A stretch of DNA of 64,000 nucleotides from Pseudoxanthomonas sp. CF385 (GTDB taxonomy: Bacteria; Pseudomonadota; Gammaproteobacteria; Xanthomonadales; Xanthomonadaceae). The stretch spans positions 186,001 to 250,000 of the forward strand of contig NZ_FNKZ01000001.1 in the NCBI RefSeq assembly GCF_900104255.1, given 5' to 3'. The notes under the pieces are model-generated. The model had not been told where the DNA came from and searched no databases. It saw nothing but the letters and a program-made list of their open reading frames with translations. This document shows positions 40,247-48,033 of the stretch, piece by piece (the stretch's first letter is position 1; each line of letters begins with the position of its first letter). A program made the position numbers and the translations under genes.

Positions 40247-41278
40247 TTACGGCTTGACCGGTTGGCCGGCGGCGTCGCACTTCACGTCGCGGCCGAACAG
40301 GCGGCCCAGCCGCGAGGGCTCTTCCAGGCAGCGTGGATCGGGCTTCGGCTGCGCGTGGCGGGCCGCGTGCGCGGCGTTGCGGGTGCGCTGCAGTTCGGCC
40401 AGCTTCGCCTTGATCTGCGGCATCGCCGCCAGCGCGGCGCGTTCGCCCTCGAGGATCGCGGTGTTCTTCTGTTCGAAATCGGCCGGGCCGATGTCGTTGA
40501 CCTTGGGCCGGATGACGATGTCGGCACGCGCCAGTTCCTGCTCGCCCAGGCGCTGGCCCATGATGCTGATGGACTGGTTGACGATGCCGAGCATGCTGCC
40601 CGGCTTCGTGCCCGGCGCCTTGGTGGAGATGTCCACGGCGATGACGAAGTCCGCGCCCAGCTGGCGCGCCGCATCCACCGGCACCGGGCTCACCACGCCG
40701 CCATCGACGTAGCTGGCCTTGCCGATCACCACCGGTTCGAACACGCCGGGGATGCTGCTCGACGCGCGCACCGCCTGGCCCGTGTTGCCGCGCACGAACA
40801 CCGTGCGCTCGCCGTTCTCCAGCTGCGTGGACACCGCGGCGAACGGCTTCTTCAATTGCTGGATGGTGCGCTTGCCGACCAGGTCGTTGACGTAGTCCTG
40901 CAGCTTCTGGCCCTGCACCAGGCCGCCGGAGAACAGGCGCACGTCGCGGATCTTCGCTTCGTCCAGCGCGAAGGCCTGGGTCTGCATCTGGAACGGGTCC
41001 ATGCCGCTGGCGTAGAGCGCGCCGACCACGCTGCCGGCGCTGGTGCCGGACACGACCACCGGCTCGATGCCGTTGGCTTCCAGCATCTTGATCACGCCGA
41101 TGTGGGCGAAGCCCTTCGCCGCGCCACCACCGAGTGCGATGCCCACCTTGAGCTTCGGCGCCGGCAGCGCCGGCTTCACCACCGCCGGCGGCGGCGTGGG
41201 CTTGACGTTGTCGCCGCCGCACGCGGCGAGCAGGGTGACGCAGGCGGCGAGCAGCAGGGGACGCGGGATCAGGCGCAT
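40247..41278 (-). CDS. Patatin-like phospholipase lipoprotein
   Basis: A 343-residue protein. Its signal ends in lipobox LAAC, and a Pro-rich linker follows. The patatin domain has the oxyanion motif GGGAAKGFAHIGV, nucleophile GTSAG and catalytic Asp in DGG (VDGGVVSPVPV). It resembles RssA/YjjU-type proteins. It probably hydrolyses lipid esters at the membrane. The ATG at 41276-41278 has the only good signal peptide. It faces convergently the HD gene, 9 bp away. Confidence 0.88.
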   Translation of the reverse strand: MRLIPRPLLLAACVTLLAACGGDNVKPTPPPAVVKPALPAPKLKVGIALGGGAAKGFAHIGVIKMLEANGIEPVVVSGTSAGSVVGALYASGMDPFQMQTQAFALDEAKIRDVRLFSGGLVQGQKLQDYVNDLVGKRTIQQLKKPFAAVSTQLENGERTVFVRGNTGQAVRASSSIPGVFEPVVIGKASYVDGGVVSPVPVDAARQLGADFVIAVDISTKAPGTKPGSMLGIVNQSISIMGQRLGEQELARADIVIRPKVNDIGPADFEQKNTAILEGERAALAAMPQIKAKLAELQRTRNAAHAARHAQPKPDPRCLEEPSRLGRLFGRDVKCDAAGQPVKP

Positions 41279-41359
41279 GGGGCAGGGCAGGGTGGGGTGG
41301 CGATCAGCGGCGGAGCATAGCGTGCGCCGCCGCAATGAAGGCCAACCGCCGTCGCGTCC

Positions 41360-42379
41360 TCAGAAACTGTTGTCGCCGTCGAGGATGCGGCCCAGCCCGC
41401 CGAGCACCGAGCCTTCGCCGCGGGCCTGGCCACCGCCCTGCGGCGCGGCCTGCAGCATGCGCCCGGCCAGGCGCGAGAACGGCAGCGACTGCAGCCACAC
41501 CTTGCCGGGGCCGGTCAGGGTGGCGAGGAAGACGCCTTCACCGCCGAAGAACATGCTCTTGATGCCGCTGACCGGGCGCACGTCCATGTTGACGCTGGCG
41601 TGGTAGGCCACCACGCAGCCGGTATCCACGTCGATGCGTTCGCCGGGCTTGAGTTCGCGCTCGACCACGCAGCCGCCTGCATGCACGAACACCCAGCCGT
41701 CGCCCTCGAGTTTCTGCATGATGAACCCCTCGCCGCCGAACAGGCCGGTGAGGATCTTGCGCTGGAAATGGATGCCCACCGACACGCCGCGCGCGCCGGC
41801 CAGGAAGCTGTCCTTCTGGCAGATCAGGCGGCCGCCGTGCTCGTCCAGCTTCATCGCCAGCACGGTGCCGGGGTAGGGCGCGGCGAACGCGACCTTGGCC
41901 TTGCCCTGGCCGGTGTGGGTATACATCGTGGTGAACAGGCTCTCGCCGGTCAGCACGCGTTTGCCGGCGGAGAGCAGCTTGTCCATGAAGCCGCCGCCCT
42001 GGCCGCTGTGCGAGCCGTCGCCGAACACGGTATCCATCTGCACGGCGCTGTCCTTGAACATGAGCGCGCCGGCCTCGGCGATGGCGCTCTCGCCGGGGTC
42101 CAGTTCCACTTCGACGAACTGCATCTCATGGCCGACGATGCGGAAATCGATCTCGTCCGCGCCACGACGGCCACCGGCACCGGGCAGCGGCGGCAGGTGC
42201 GACGGCGGGGTGGCGGCGCCGGCCAGCTCGGGCAGTTCGCGCGCCGGTTTCCATTCCCGCATGCCCTCGCGCCAGGTCAGCGCGCCGGGCGTCCGCTGGG
42301 CGAAGGCCTGCGCCGCCGCCTCGTCCAGGGGACCGTGGCGCTGGTTGTCGTTCGGGGTATGGAAGAACCACTGGGTCAT
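41360..42379 (-). CDS. GYF-like domain plus AIM24 (TIGR00266) protein
   Basis: A 339-residue protein. The first 50 residues (MTQWFFHTPNDNQRHGPLDE, then GALTWREGMREWKPA) match a GYF_2-type module. After a Pro-rich linker comes the TIGR00266/AIM24 domain, with repeated glycine-rich beta strands such as GGRLICQKDSFLAGARG and GGEGFIMQKLEGDG. The function of this family is unclear; yeast AIM24 is mitochondrial. The ATG at 42377-42379 starts the GYF-like module precisely. Confidence 0.78.
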   Translation of the reverse strand: MTQWFFHTPNDNQRHGPLDEAAAQAFAQRTPGALTWREGMREWKPARELPELAGAATPPSHLPPLPGAGGRRGADEIDFRIVGHEMQFVEVELDPGESAIAEAGALMFKDSAVQMDTVFGDGSHSGQGGGFMDKLLSAGKRVLTGESLFTTMYTHTGQGKAKVAFAAPYPGTVLAMKLDEHGGRLICQKDSFLAGARGVSVGIHFQRKILTGLFGGEGFIMQKLEGDGWVFVHAGGCVVERELKPGERIDVDTGCVVAYHASVNMDVRPVSGIKSMFFGGEGVFLATLTGPGKVWLQSLPFSRLAGRMLQAAPQGGGQARGEGSVLGGLGRILDGDNSF

Positions 42380-42566
42380 GGCGGCGATCCGGAGGGCAGG
42401 GAAGGGCGCCGAGTCTAGCCCGCGGCCCCGTCCGGCCGTCACCTGCCAGCGGTCACGGGAGGCGCCTGAACGTACCGGGGACCCGGGGAACGTATGGCGC
42501 GGCTGCGCGACGGGCGGCAATGTCCGTTACCTTTGTCGGAACGGGACTTCCAGCCATTGCCCCCCT

Positions 42567-42584
42567 TGTTGCTGTAATGCAACA
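42567..42584. promoter_or_regulatory. TGTTGC/GCAACA inverted repeat upstream of the TonB-dependent receptor
   Basis: Six-base arms (42567-42572 and 42579-42584) have a 6-bp spacer, 57 bp before the receptor ATG. The arm sequence resembles the repeat at 17655 upstream of the TonB operon. The gap 42380-42641 holds nothing else evident. Confidence 0.3.
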
Positions 42585-42641
42585 TTCGCGTGCTAGCGCC
42601 GCCAGGCGCCCCGACACCCACCCACTCGGAAAGCCACCGCC

Positions 42642-44912
42642 ATGTCCCGACTCCGCACGACCGCTGTCCGGCCGCAACGCCTCGCTTTTGCCATCGCCGC
42701 GCTGCTGCCCTTCGGCACCGCTTTCGCGCAGGACGCCGCGCCCGCCACCACTGATGCCGCCACGCTCGACACCGTGCAGGTCACCGCGCAGCGCAAGGTC
42801 GAGAACATCCAAGACGTGCCGGTTTCCATCAGCACCATCAACGGCGAGCAGCTCGGCGTGCTGGCCTCCGGCGGTACCGACATCCGCTTCCTGTCCGGCC
42901 GCGTGCCCAGCCTGAACATCGAATCCTCGTTCGGCCGCGCGTTCCCGCGCTTCTACATCCGCGGCTACGGCAACACCGACTTCCGCCTCAACACCTCGCA
43001 GCCGGTCTCGCTGGTGTACGACGACGTGGTCCAGGAAAACCCGATCCTGAAGGGTTTCCCGCTGTTCGACCTGGAGCAGGTCGAAGTGCTGCGCGGTCCG
43101 CAGGGTTCGCTGTTCGGCCGTAACACGCCGGCCGGCGTGGTGAAGTTCGAATCGGCCAAGCCCACGCAGGAGACCACCGGTTACGGCAAGGTCGGCGTCG
43201 GCAGCGACAACATGTGGAACCTGGAAGGCGCCGTCGGTGGCGCACTGAGCCCGAACTGGTCGGCGCGCGCTTCGGTGCTGTACCAGCGCCGTGACGACTG
43301 GGTGACCAACACCTATCCGGGCCCGAACGACGGCTTCGAGGGCTACGACGAATCCGCCGGCCGCGTGCAGTTCCTCTATGAAGGCGACGGCTTCGACGCG
43401 CTGTTCAATGCGCATGCGCGCAAGCTCAACGGCACCGCGCGCCTGTTCCGCGCCAACATCATCGAACCGGGCACCAACAACTTCGTGCCGGGCTTCGACG
43501 AAGACGAAGTCTCGCAGGATGGCCTGAACTACTCCGAGCTCGAATCGCAGGGCGCCAGCGCCCGCCTGAGCTGGGACCTGGGCCAGTACAAGCTCTATTC
43601 GATCACCGGCTACGAGAGCGTCGAGACGATCAACCGCGGCGATATCGATGGCAGTTCTGGGCCTTACTTCACGCCGGAGCTGCCCTTCGCCTCCGAAACC
43701 GCCGACGGCATCCCCGAGCACTCGCAGTGGACGCAGGAGTTCCGCATCGAGTCCGCGTACACCGGTCCGTGGAACTGGCAGGCCGGCGTCTTCTACTTCA
43801 AGGAAGACTACAAGGTCGAGAGCTTCAGCTACGACTCGCTCAACGGCAGCGCGCAGGACGGTTACCAGCGCATCCGGCAGACCAACGATGCGTGGGCGGC
43901 GTTCGGCGCCGTGACCTGGCAGGCCACCGACAAGCTGGAGCTGCGCGCGGGCGCCCGCTACACGGTCGACGAGAAGAAGCTGACCGTCGAGGACTACTGG
44001 AACACCGGTTTCGCCGCCTGCGTGCTGGCGGGCAAGTGCACGCTGGCGCAGTTGGCCGCACTCGAACCCGATGGCGACCTGTCGGCTTCGCCGGAAGACA
44101 AGAAGTTCAACTGGGACCTGTCGGCGACGTACGCGCTGAACGAAGACGTGAACCTGTATGCGCGTGCTGCTACCGGCTTCCGCGGCAGCAGCATCCAGAG
44201 CGCGGGTGCGTTCAACGCGAAGTCGGTCGCGGATCCGGAAACCGTCACCTCGATCGAGACCGGCGTGAAGGCGGACTTCTGGGACAAGCGCGCGCGCCTG
44301 AGCGCGGGCGTGTACTACTACCGCGTCAAGGACCAGCAGCTGACCGCCGTCGGCGGCGCCGCCAACGCGAACATCCTGCTCAATGCCGAGAAGTCGGCCG
44401 GCAAGGGCGTCGAACTGGATTTCCAGGCCTACGTGCTGGACAACCTGCTGGTCACCCTGGGCAGCAGCTACAACGACACCGAGATCCAGGACGACGACCT
44501 GGCCGTCGCCGTGTGCGCGGCATGCACCGTCACCGATCCGACCAATGGTGCGGGCCTGGCCCTGATCGACGGCAACGACCTGCCGCAGGCGCCGAAGTGG
44601 GTGCACAACGTGACCGCGCGCTACAGCGTCGGCCTGGGCGACGGCAGCGAGCTGTACGTCTACACTGACTGGGCGTACCGCAGCGAAGTGAACTTCTTCC
44701 TGTACGACTCCATCGAGTTCACCGGCAAGTCGACCCTGGAAGGCGGCCTGCGCGTCGGCTACGGCTGGGGCTACGGCGACTACGAGGTCGCGCTGTTCGG
44801 CCGCAACATCACCGACCAGCGCCGCATCGTCGGTGGCATCGACTTCAACAACCTGACCGGCTTCATCAACGAGCCGCGCACGGTGGGCGTGGAGTTCAGC
44901 GCGAAGTTCTGA
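42642..44912 (+). CDS. TonB-dependent outer-membrane receptor
   Basis: A 756-residue receptor. A signal peptide ends after AFA, followed by a TonB-box-like LDTVQVTAQR, a plug domain (RFYIRGYGNTDFR, VEVLRGPQGSLFGRN) and a long beta barrel ending in aromatic VEFSAKF. The layout matches carbohydrate- or polyphenol-type receptors as well as siderophore receptors; the ligand cannot be told. The family takes its energy from TonB-ExbB-ExbD, whose genes lie at 19138-21526. A strong terminator follows. Confidence 0.93.
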   Translation: MSRLRTTAVRPQRLAFAIAALLPFGTAFAQDAAPATTDAATLDTVQVTAQRKVENIQDVPVSISTINGEQLGVLASGGTDIRFLSGRVPSLNIESSFGRAFPRFYIRGYGNTDFRLNTSQPVSLVYDDVVQENPILKGFPLFDLEQVEVLRGPQGSLFGRNTPAGVVKFESAKPTQETTGYGKVGVGSDNMWNLEGAVGGALSPNWSARASVLYQRRDDWVTNTYPGPNDGFEGYDESAGRVQFLYEGDGFDALFNAHARKLNGTARLFRANIIEPGTNNFVPGFDEDEVSQDGLNYSELESQGASARLSWDLGQYKLYSITGYESVETINRGDIDGSSGPYFTPELPFASETADGIPEHSQWTQEFRIESAYTGPWNWQAGVFYFKEDYKVESFSYDSLNGSAQDGYQRIRQTNDAWAAFGAVTWQATDKLELRAGARYTVDEKKLTVEDYWNTGFAACVLAGKCTLAQLAALEPDGDLSASPEDKKFNWDLSATYALNEDVNLYARAATGFRGSSIQSAGAFNAKSVADPETVTSIETGVKADFWDKRARLSAGVYYYRVKDQQLTAVGGAANANILLNAEKSAGKGVELDFQAYVLDNLLVTLGSSYNDTEIQDDDLAVAVCAACTVTDPTNGAGLALIDGNDLPQAPKWVHNVTARYSVGLGDGSELYVYTDWAYRSEVNFFLYDSIEFTGKSTLEGGLRVGYGWGYGDYEVALFGRNITDQRRIVGGIDFNNLTGFINEPRTVGVEFSAKF

Positions 44913-44930
44913 GCGGAAATCCATCGCCGA

Positions 44931-44961
44931 AGAAGGCCGCCCTCGGGCGGCCTTCTTGTTT
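44931..44961 (+). terminator. Rho-independent terminator after the TonB-dependent receptor
   Basis: An 11-bp stem (44931-44941 with 44946-44956) and a 4-nt loop are followed by TTGTTT. It lies 18 bp after the stop. Confidence 0.8.
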
Positions 44962-44974
44962 CAGGCGTGGACTG

Positions 44975-45544
44975 TCAGACGCCCGCGGGCGTGCTCTGGC
45001 CGCGGAACTGGTTCGGCGCATCCGCGGGACAGCCCGCGACTTCCTCGATGATCAGCTGGCAGATGTACATGCCCTGCGTCAGCAGTACGGGCTGCGGGCC
45101 GAGATTGATGATCTCCAGCGTGATCGAGCCCGAGAAACCCGCATGGATGGTGGGTGCGGTGAAGTGCACCAGCACGCCACAGCGCGCAAGCGAGCTCTTG
45201 CCTTCGACGCGCGCGCTGTAGCACGTACCGTCGCCGCGCAGCGGAAAGGACACGGTTTCGCGCGTCCTTGCCAGCACCAGCTGGTGTTGCGTCAGCGAGA
45301 AAGGCTGACGGTCGGTGATGACGTACGGCGTCGAATTCTTGGCCAGGTGCTGCGCGATGCCGCCGCCGCTGAGGTCCAGCTGGAACGGACCCCCCGAGGC
45401 CGGGACCGTGATCTGGTCGTCGAGCCGGAGATCGACGGCACTCGTGTTGAAGGGCGCGCGGCGCGGATCGGTGCCCGCAAGATCGGCGATGTGGAAGTCG
45501 CCCGCCTGGATGCGCTCCAGGATCTGTACGTTGCTGAGGATCAT
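44975..45544 (-). CDS. dCTP deaminase/dUTPase-superfamily protein
   Basis: A 189-residue protein of the trimeric dCTP deaminase/dUTPase fold. Characteristic pieces are EGKSSLARCGVLVHFTA, HAGFSGSITLEIINLG (with the Glu of the active site) and QLIIEEV. It starts MILSNVQILERIQAG as in many Dcd proteins of archaeal/DCD-DUT type. It differs from the usual Xanthomonad Dcd and may be a second copy. It forms a pair with the small gene at 45570, 25 bp upstream. Confidence 0.75.
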   Translation of the reverse strand: MILSNVQILERIQAGDFHIADLAGTDPRRAPFNTSAVDLRLDDQITVPASGGPFQLDLSGGGIAQHLAKNSTPYVITDRQPFSLTQHQLVLARTRETVSFPLRGDGTCYSARVEGKSSLARCGVLVHFTAPTIHAGFSGSITLEIINLGPQPVLLTQGMYICQLIIEEVAGCPADAPNQFRGQSTPAGV

Positions 45545-45569
45545 GGCATCCGTGTCCTGATGATCGGGC

Positions 45570-45836
45570 CTAGGCGGCGACTTCCACCCAGCGCGAGGAG
45601 GTTTCGAACGTTTCCGTCGGCAGCAGCACGAGCTGTCGCTGTTGCGTGTCATCGGACTCCACGAGCGTGACACGAAGTTCGCCTTTCCCGTCGCGCTCAT
45701 GCCGGATCTGCGATGCATCCACGAAGAAGGACACTTCCTTGCCGTCGATCAACGTCAACGACACCGCACGTTCCGCAGAAAACATGCCTTCTGAGGTGGC
45801 GACGCGGATCCAGTGTTCCTGCATGGACGGCTTCAT
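45570..45836 (-). CDS. Small protein of unknown function paired with the dCTP-deaminase-like gene
   Basis: An 88-residue protein, unrecognised. It seems mostly beta-stranded (WIRVATSEGMFS, VSLTLIDGKEVSFFVDASQI, LRVTLVESDD), without signal peptide or membrane segment. The ATG at 45834-45836 follows a GGGAG ribosome-binding site. Its last codons lie 25 bp before the dCTP-deaminase-like gene. The region is less GC-rich than its surroundings. Confidence 0.6.
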   Translation of the reverse strand: MKPSMQEHWIRVATSEGMFSAERAVSLTLIDGKEVSFFVDASQIRHERDGKGELRVTLVESDDTQQRQLVLLPTETFETSSRWVEVAA

Positions 45837-45927
45837 CGTGATACTCCCGGGCTGGTCACCGGAATGGTGACGCCGGGAATATCCTCCAGCACGCTTTCCG
45901 CCACAAGAACTTTCTGCAAATGTGATA

Positions 45928-45956
45928 GTGATGCACACGTACCACGCGTGCATCAC
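45928..45956. promoter_or_regulatory. Inverted repeat upstream of the dCTP-deaminase-like pair
   Basis: Perfect 9-base arms GTGATGCAC/GTGCATCAC (45928-45936 with 45948-45956) flank an 11-bp centre, 92 bp before the small gene. There is no T run, so this looks like an operator rather than a terminator. Confidence 0.45.
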
Positions 45957-45969
45957 ACCTTCGTCGACG

Positions 45970-46749
45970 TCAGTCTTTCGTTTTCGGCGGGAAGCGCAGC
46001 ACGACGCCACGCGGTTCCTCGTCCTGATGCTCGGGGCGCACCCACAGCAGCGGCACTTCGCGCGGCGCAGGCAGTTCGAGTTCGTCGTCGTCGCGCGCGG
46101 CGGCTTCCTCGTCCTCGATCTCCCAGCTGTACTTCTTCTTCGGCAATTCGGGGTCGAGGCGACGGAACAGGAAGGCCGCGATCAGGCCCGCGACCGCGCC
46201 ACCCAGGTGCGCCTGCCACGAGACCCCGGCCTCGCGCGGCAGCACGGTCAGCACCATGCCGCCGTAGAACAGGAACGCGATCATGCCTGCCGCGATCGCC
46301 GCACGGTCGCGACGCAACAGGCCGAGCATGAAGATCATGAATATCAGGCCGTGGGTCAGGCCGCTGGCACCCAGCGTATGCGTGCCGGGCTCGGCCAGCA
46401 GCCATGGCCCGAGGCCCGCGCCCAACCACACCAGCGGGATCGCCCACAGCGTCGCCCGCGGATACACCGCGCCGGCCAGCGTGCCGAGGATCAGCAGCGC
46501 GGACGCGTTCGCGGCGATGTGTTCCAGCGAGCCGTGCAGCAGCGGTGCGGTGAGGATGCCGAGCAGGCCCTCCGCGGACAGCGGGGCGATGGTGAACGCG
46601 CGCACGTCGAAGCTGTTCTGCGCCGAATACACCATCGCCAGCACCAGCACGAAGGCCAGGCTCAGGTTGAGCGCGCGCAGGATCCGCTTGCGGTCGTAGC
46701 GCTGCTGGGTTTCCGGGTCGAACGCCGGATCGTCGGGATGCAGGTCCAT
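45970..46749 (-). CDS. Rhomboid-family intramembrane serine protease
   Basis: A 259-residue membrane protein with six or so helices. The serine motif GASG is in TLGASGLTHG and the paired His is in WQAHLGGAVAG; both lie in helix positions typical of rhomboids. A cytoplasmic acidic C-terminal tail (DEEAAARDDDELE) follows. The substrate is unknown. It is preceded by TerC on the same strand, with a hairpin between. Confidence 0.88.
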   Translation of the reverse strand: MDLHPDDPAFDPETQQRYDRKRILRALNLSLAFVLVLAMVYSAQNSFDVRAFTIAPLSAEGLLGILTAPLLHGSLEHIAANASALLILGTLAGAVYPRATLWAIPLVWLGAGLGPWLLAEPGTHTLGASGLTHGLIFMIFMLGLLRRDRAAIAAGMIAFLFYGGMVLTVLPREAGVSWQAHLGGAVAGLIAAFLFRRLDPELPKKKYSWEIEDEEAAARDDDELELPAPREVPLLWVRPEHQDEEPRGVVLRFPPKTKD

Positions 46750-46800
46750 GAACCAGTTCTGGCGGCGGCCCCGGCGATTGCAAGGCCGGGTCGCGATGGA

Positions 46801-46828
46801 CAGACCATCCCGCGGGCGGGATGGTCTG
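46801..46828 (-). terminator. Strong hairpin between terC and the rhomboid gene
   Basis: A 12-bp perfect stem (46801-46812 with 46817-46828) has a 4-nt loop. No T run follows, so termination may need Rho or be partial. Confidence 0.5.
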
Positions 46829-46839
46829 CCAGGGCCGAC

Positions 46840-47799
46840 TCAGACGGCCGGGTCGGTCTTCTGAGGCCGCGCCAGGCTCAGCGCCACCGTCACGCCCAGG
46901 ATCGCCGCCACCGTGCCCAGCGCCCACGGCACCGGGATCTTGTAGACATCGATCAGCAGCATCTTGGTGCCGATGAAGCCCAGCACCACGGCCAGGCCGT
47001 ATGGCAGCAGGTGGAAGCGGTCGGCCATGCCCGCCAGCAGGAAGAACATCGCCCGCAGGCCCAGCACCGCGAACACGTTCGAGGTCAGCACGATGAAGGG
47101 GTCCGAGGTGATCGCGAAGATCGCCGGGATGCTGTCGACAGCGAAGATCACGTCGGTGACGCCGATCAGCACGAGCACGACGAACAGCGGGGTGAACCAG
47201 CGCACGCCGTTCTCGCGCACGCTCAGCGCCGCGCCGCGGTAGCCGTCGGTGAGCTTAAGGTGGTTGCGCATCCAGCGCAGCGCCGGGTTCTTCTCCAGGT
47301 CCGGCTCCTTGCCGGCGGCGAACCACATCTTGATGCCGGTCAGCAGCAGGAACGCGCCGAACAGGTAGAGCAGCCAGTGGAAGTGCTGCAGCAACGCCGC
47401 GCCCGCGAAGATCAGGATGCTGCGCAGGACGATGGCGCCCAGGATGCCGATCACCAGCACGCGCTGACGCTGTTCCTCGGGCACGGCGAAGTAGGTCATC
47501 ACCATCAGGAAGACGAAGATGTTGTCGACGGCCAGCGCCTTCTCGACCAGATAGCCGGTCAGGAACTCCAGGCCGACGCGGTTGGCTTCGACCAGGCCCG
47601 CGGTCTCGTTGACGTACCACCACAGGCCGCCGTTGAACGCCATGGCCAGCGCGATCCAGCCCAGGCTCCACCACATCGCTTCCTTGAACGTCACCTTGTG
47701 CGCGCCGCCGTGGCGCATCAGCACCAGGTCGACCAGCAGGGCGATCACCACCAGGCCGCCGAAGCCGGCCCACAACCAGGGGTTGCCAATCGTTTCCAT
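46840..47799 (-). CDS. TerC-family integral membrane protein (Alx-like)
   Basis: A 319-residue protein with about nine hydrophobic helices. The TerC core has the conserved acidic segments LVEKALAVDNIFVFLM and GVTDVIFAVDSIPAIFAIT. Alx/TerC proteins are tied to Mn2+ export and tellurite or alkali stress. The ATG at 47797-47799 was chosen; the open frame continues through the leader. A long leader resembling the yybP-ykoY Mn2+ riboswitch precedes it. Confidence 0.92.
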   Translation of the reverse strand: METIGNPWLWAGFGGLVVIALLVDLVLMRHGGAHKVTFKEAMWWSLGWIALAMAFNGGLWWYVNETAGLVEANRVGLEFLTGYLVEKALAVDNIFVFLMVMTYFAVPEEQRQRVLVIGILGAIVLRSILIFAGAALLQHFHWLLYLFGAFLLLTGIKMWFAAGKEPDLEKNPALRWMRNHLKLTDGYRGAALSVRENGVRWFTPLFVVLVLIGVTDVIFAVDSIPAIFAITSDPFIVLTSNVFAVLGLRAMFFLLAGMADRFHLLPYGLAVVLGFIGTKMLLIDVYKIPVPWALGTVAAILGVTVALSLARPQKTDPAV

Positions 47800-47865
47800 C
47801 GAGATTCCCGAAAAAAGTGGAGGACGGCCGCGGGCGCGGACATCTCGGGAACCGGGAAACGGGGA

Positions 47866-47984
47866 TCCGGGGTATGCCTTCGCCATCGCGGCGAAGGTCT
47901 CGCTCACAGCCCGGTGGGCTGCCGTGGGACCGGAGCATGACTGCTCGAATTGACGGCCGGCACGTTGGGAGCTACTCCCCTTCA
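47866..47984 (-). ncRNA. yybP-ykoY-type manganese riboswitch upstream of terC
   Basis: On the minus strand the leader contains AAGGGGAGTAGCT (from 47981 downward), the hallmark 5' motif of yybP-ykoY RNAs. Further down come GTGAGCGAGACCTTCGCC and a matching GGCGAAGGC that close a hairpin, then CATACCCC. Alx/TerC and MntP genes are classic targets of this Mn2+-binding class. Boundaries are approximate. Confidence 0.8.
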
Positions 47985-48033
47985 GGCGGGAATTGTCCGG
48001 ATGGCGAGCGGCCGGGTCAACCGCGAAGGTAAA

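Noticed and set aside
45921..45939. A TGTGA element as a CRP/Clp site before the dCTP-deaminase pair
   Set aside because: The second half-site does not match TCACA at the required spacing.
45922..47940. A 672-codon plus-strand frame across the rhomboid and terC genes
   Set aside because: Composed of His/Gln/Arg-rich shadow sequence opposite two convincing membrane proteins.
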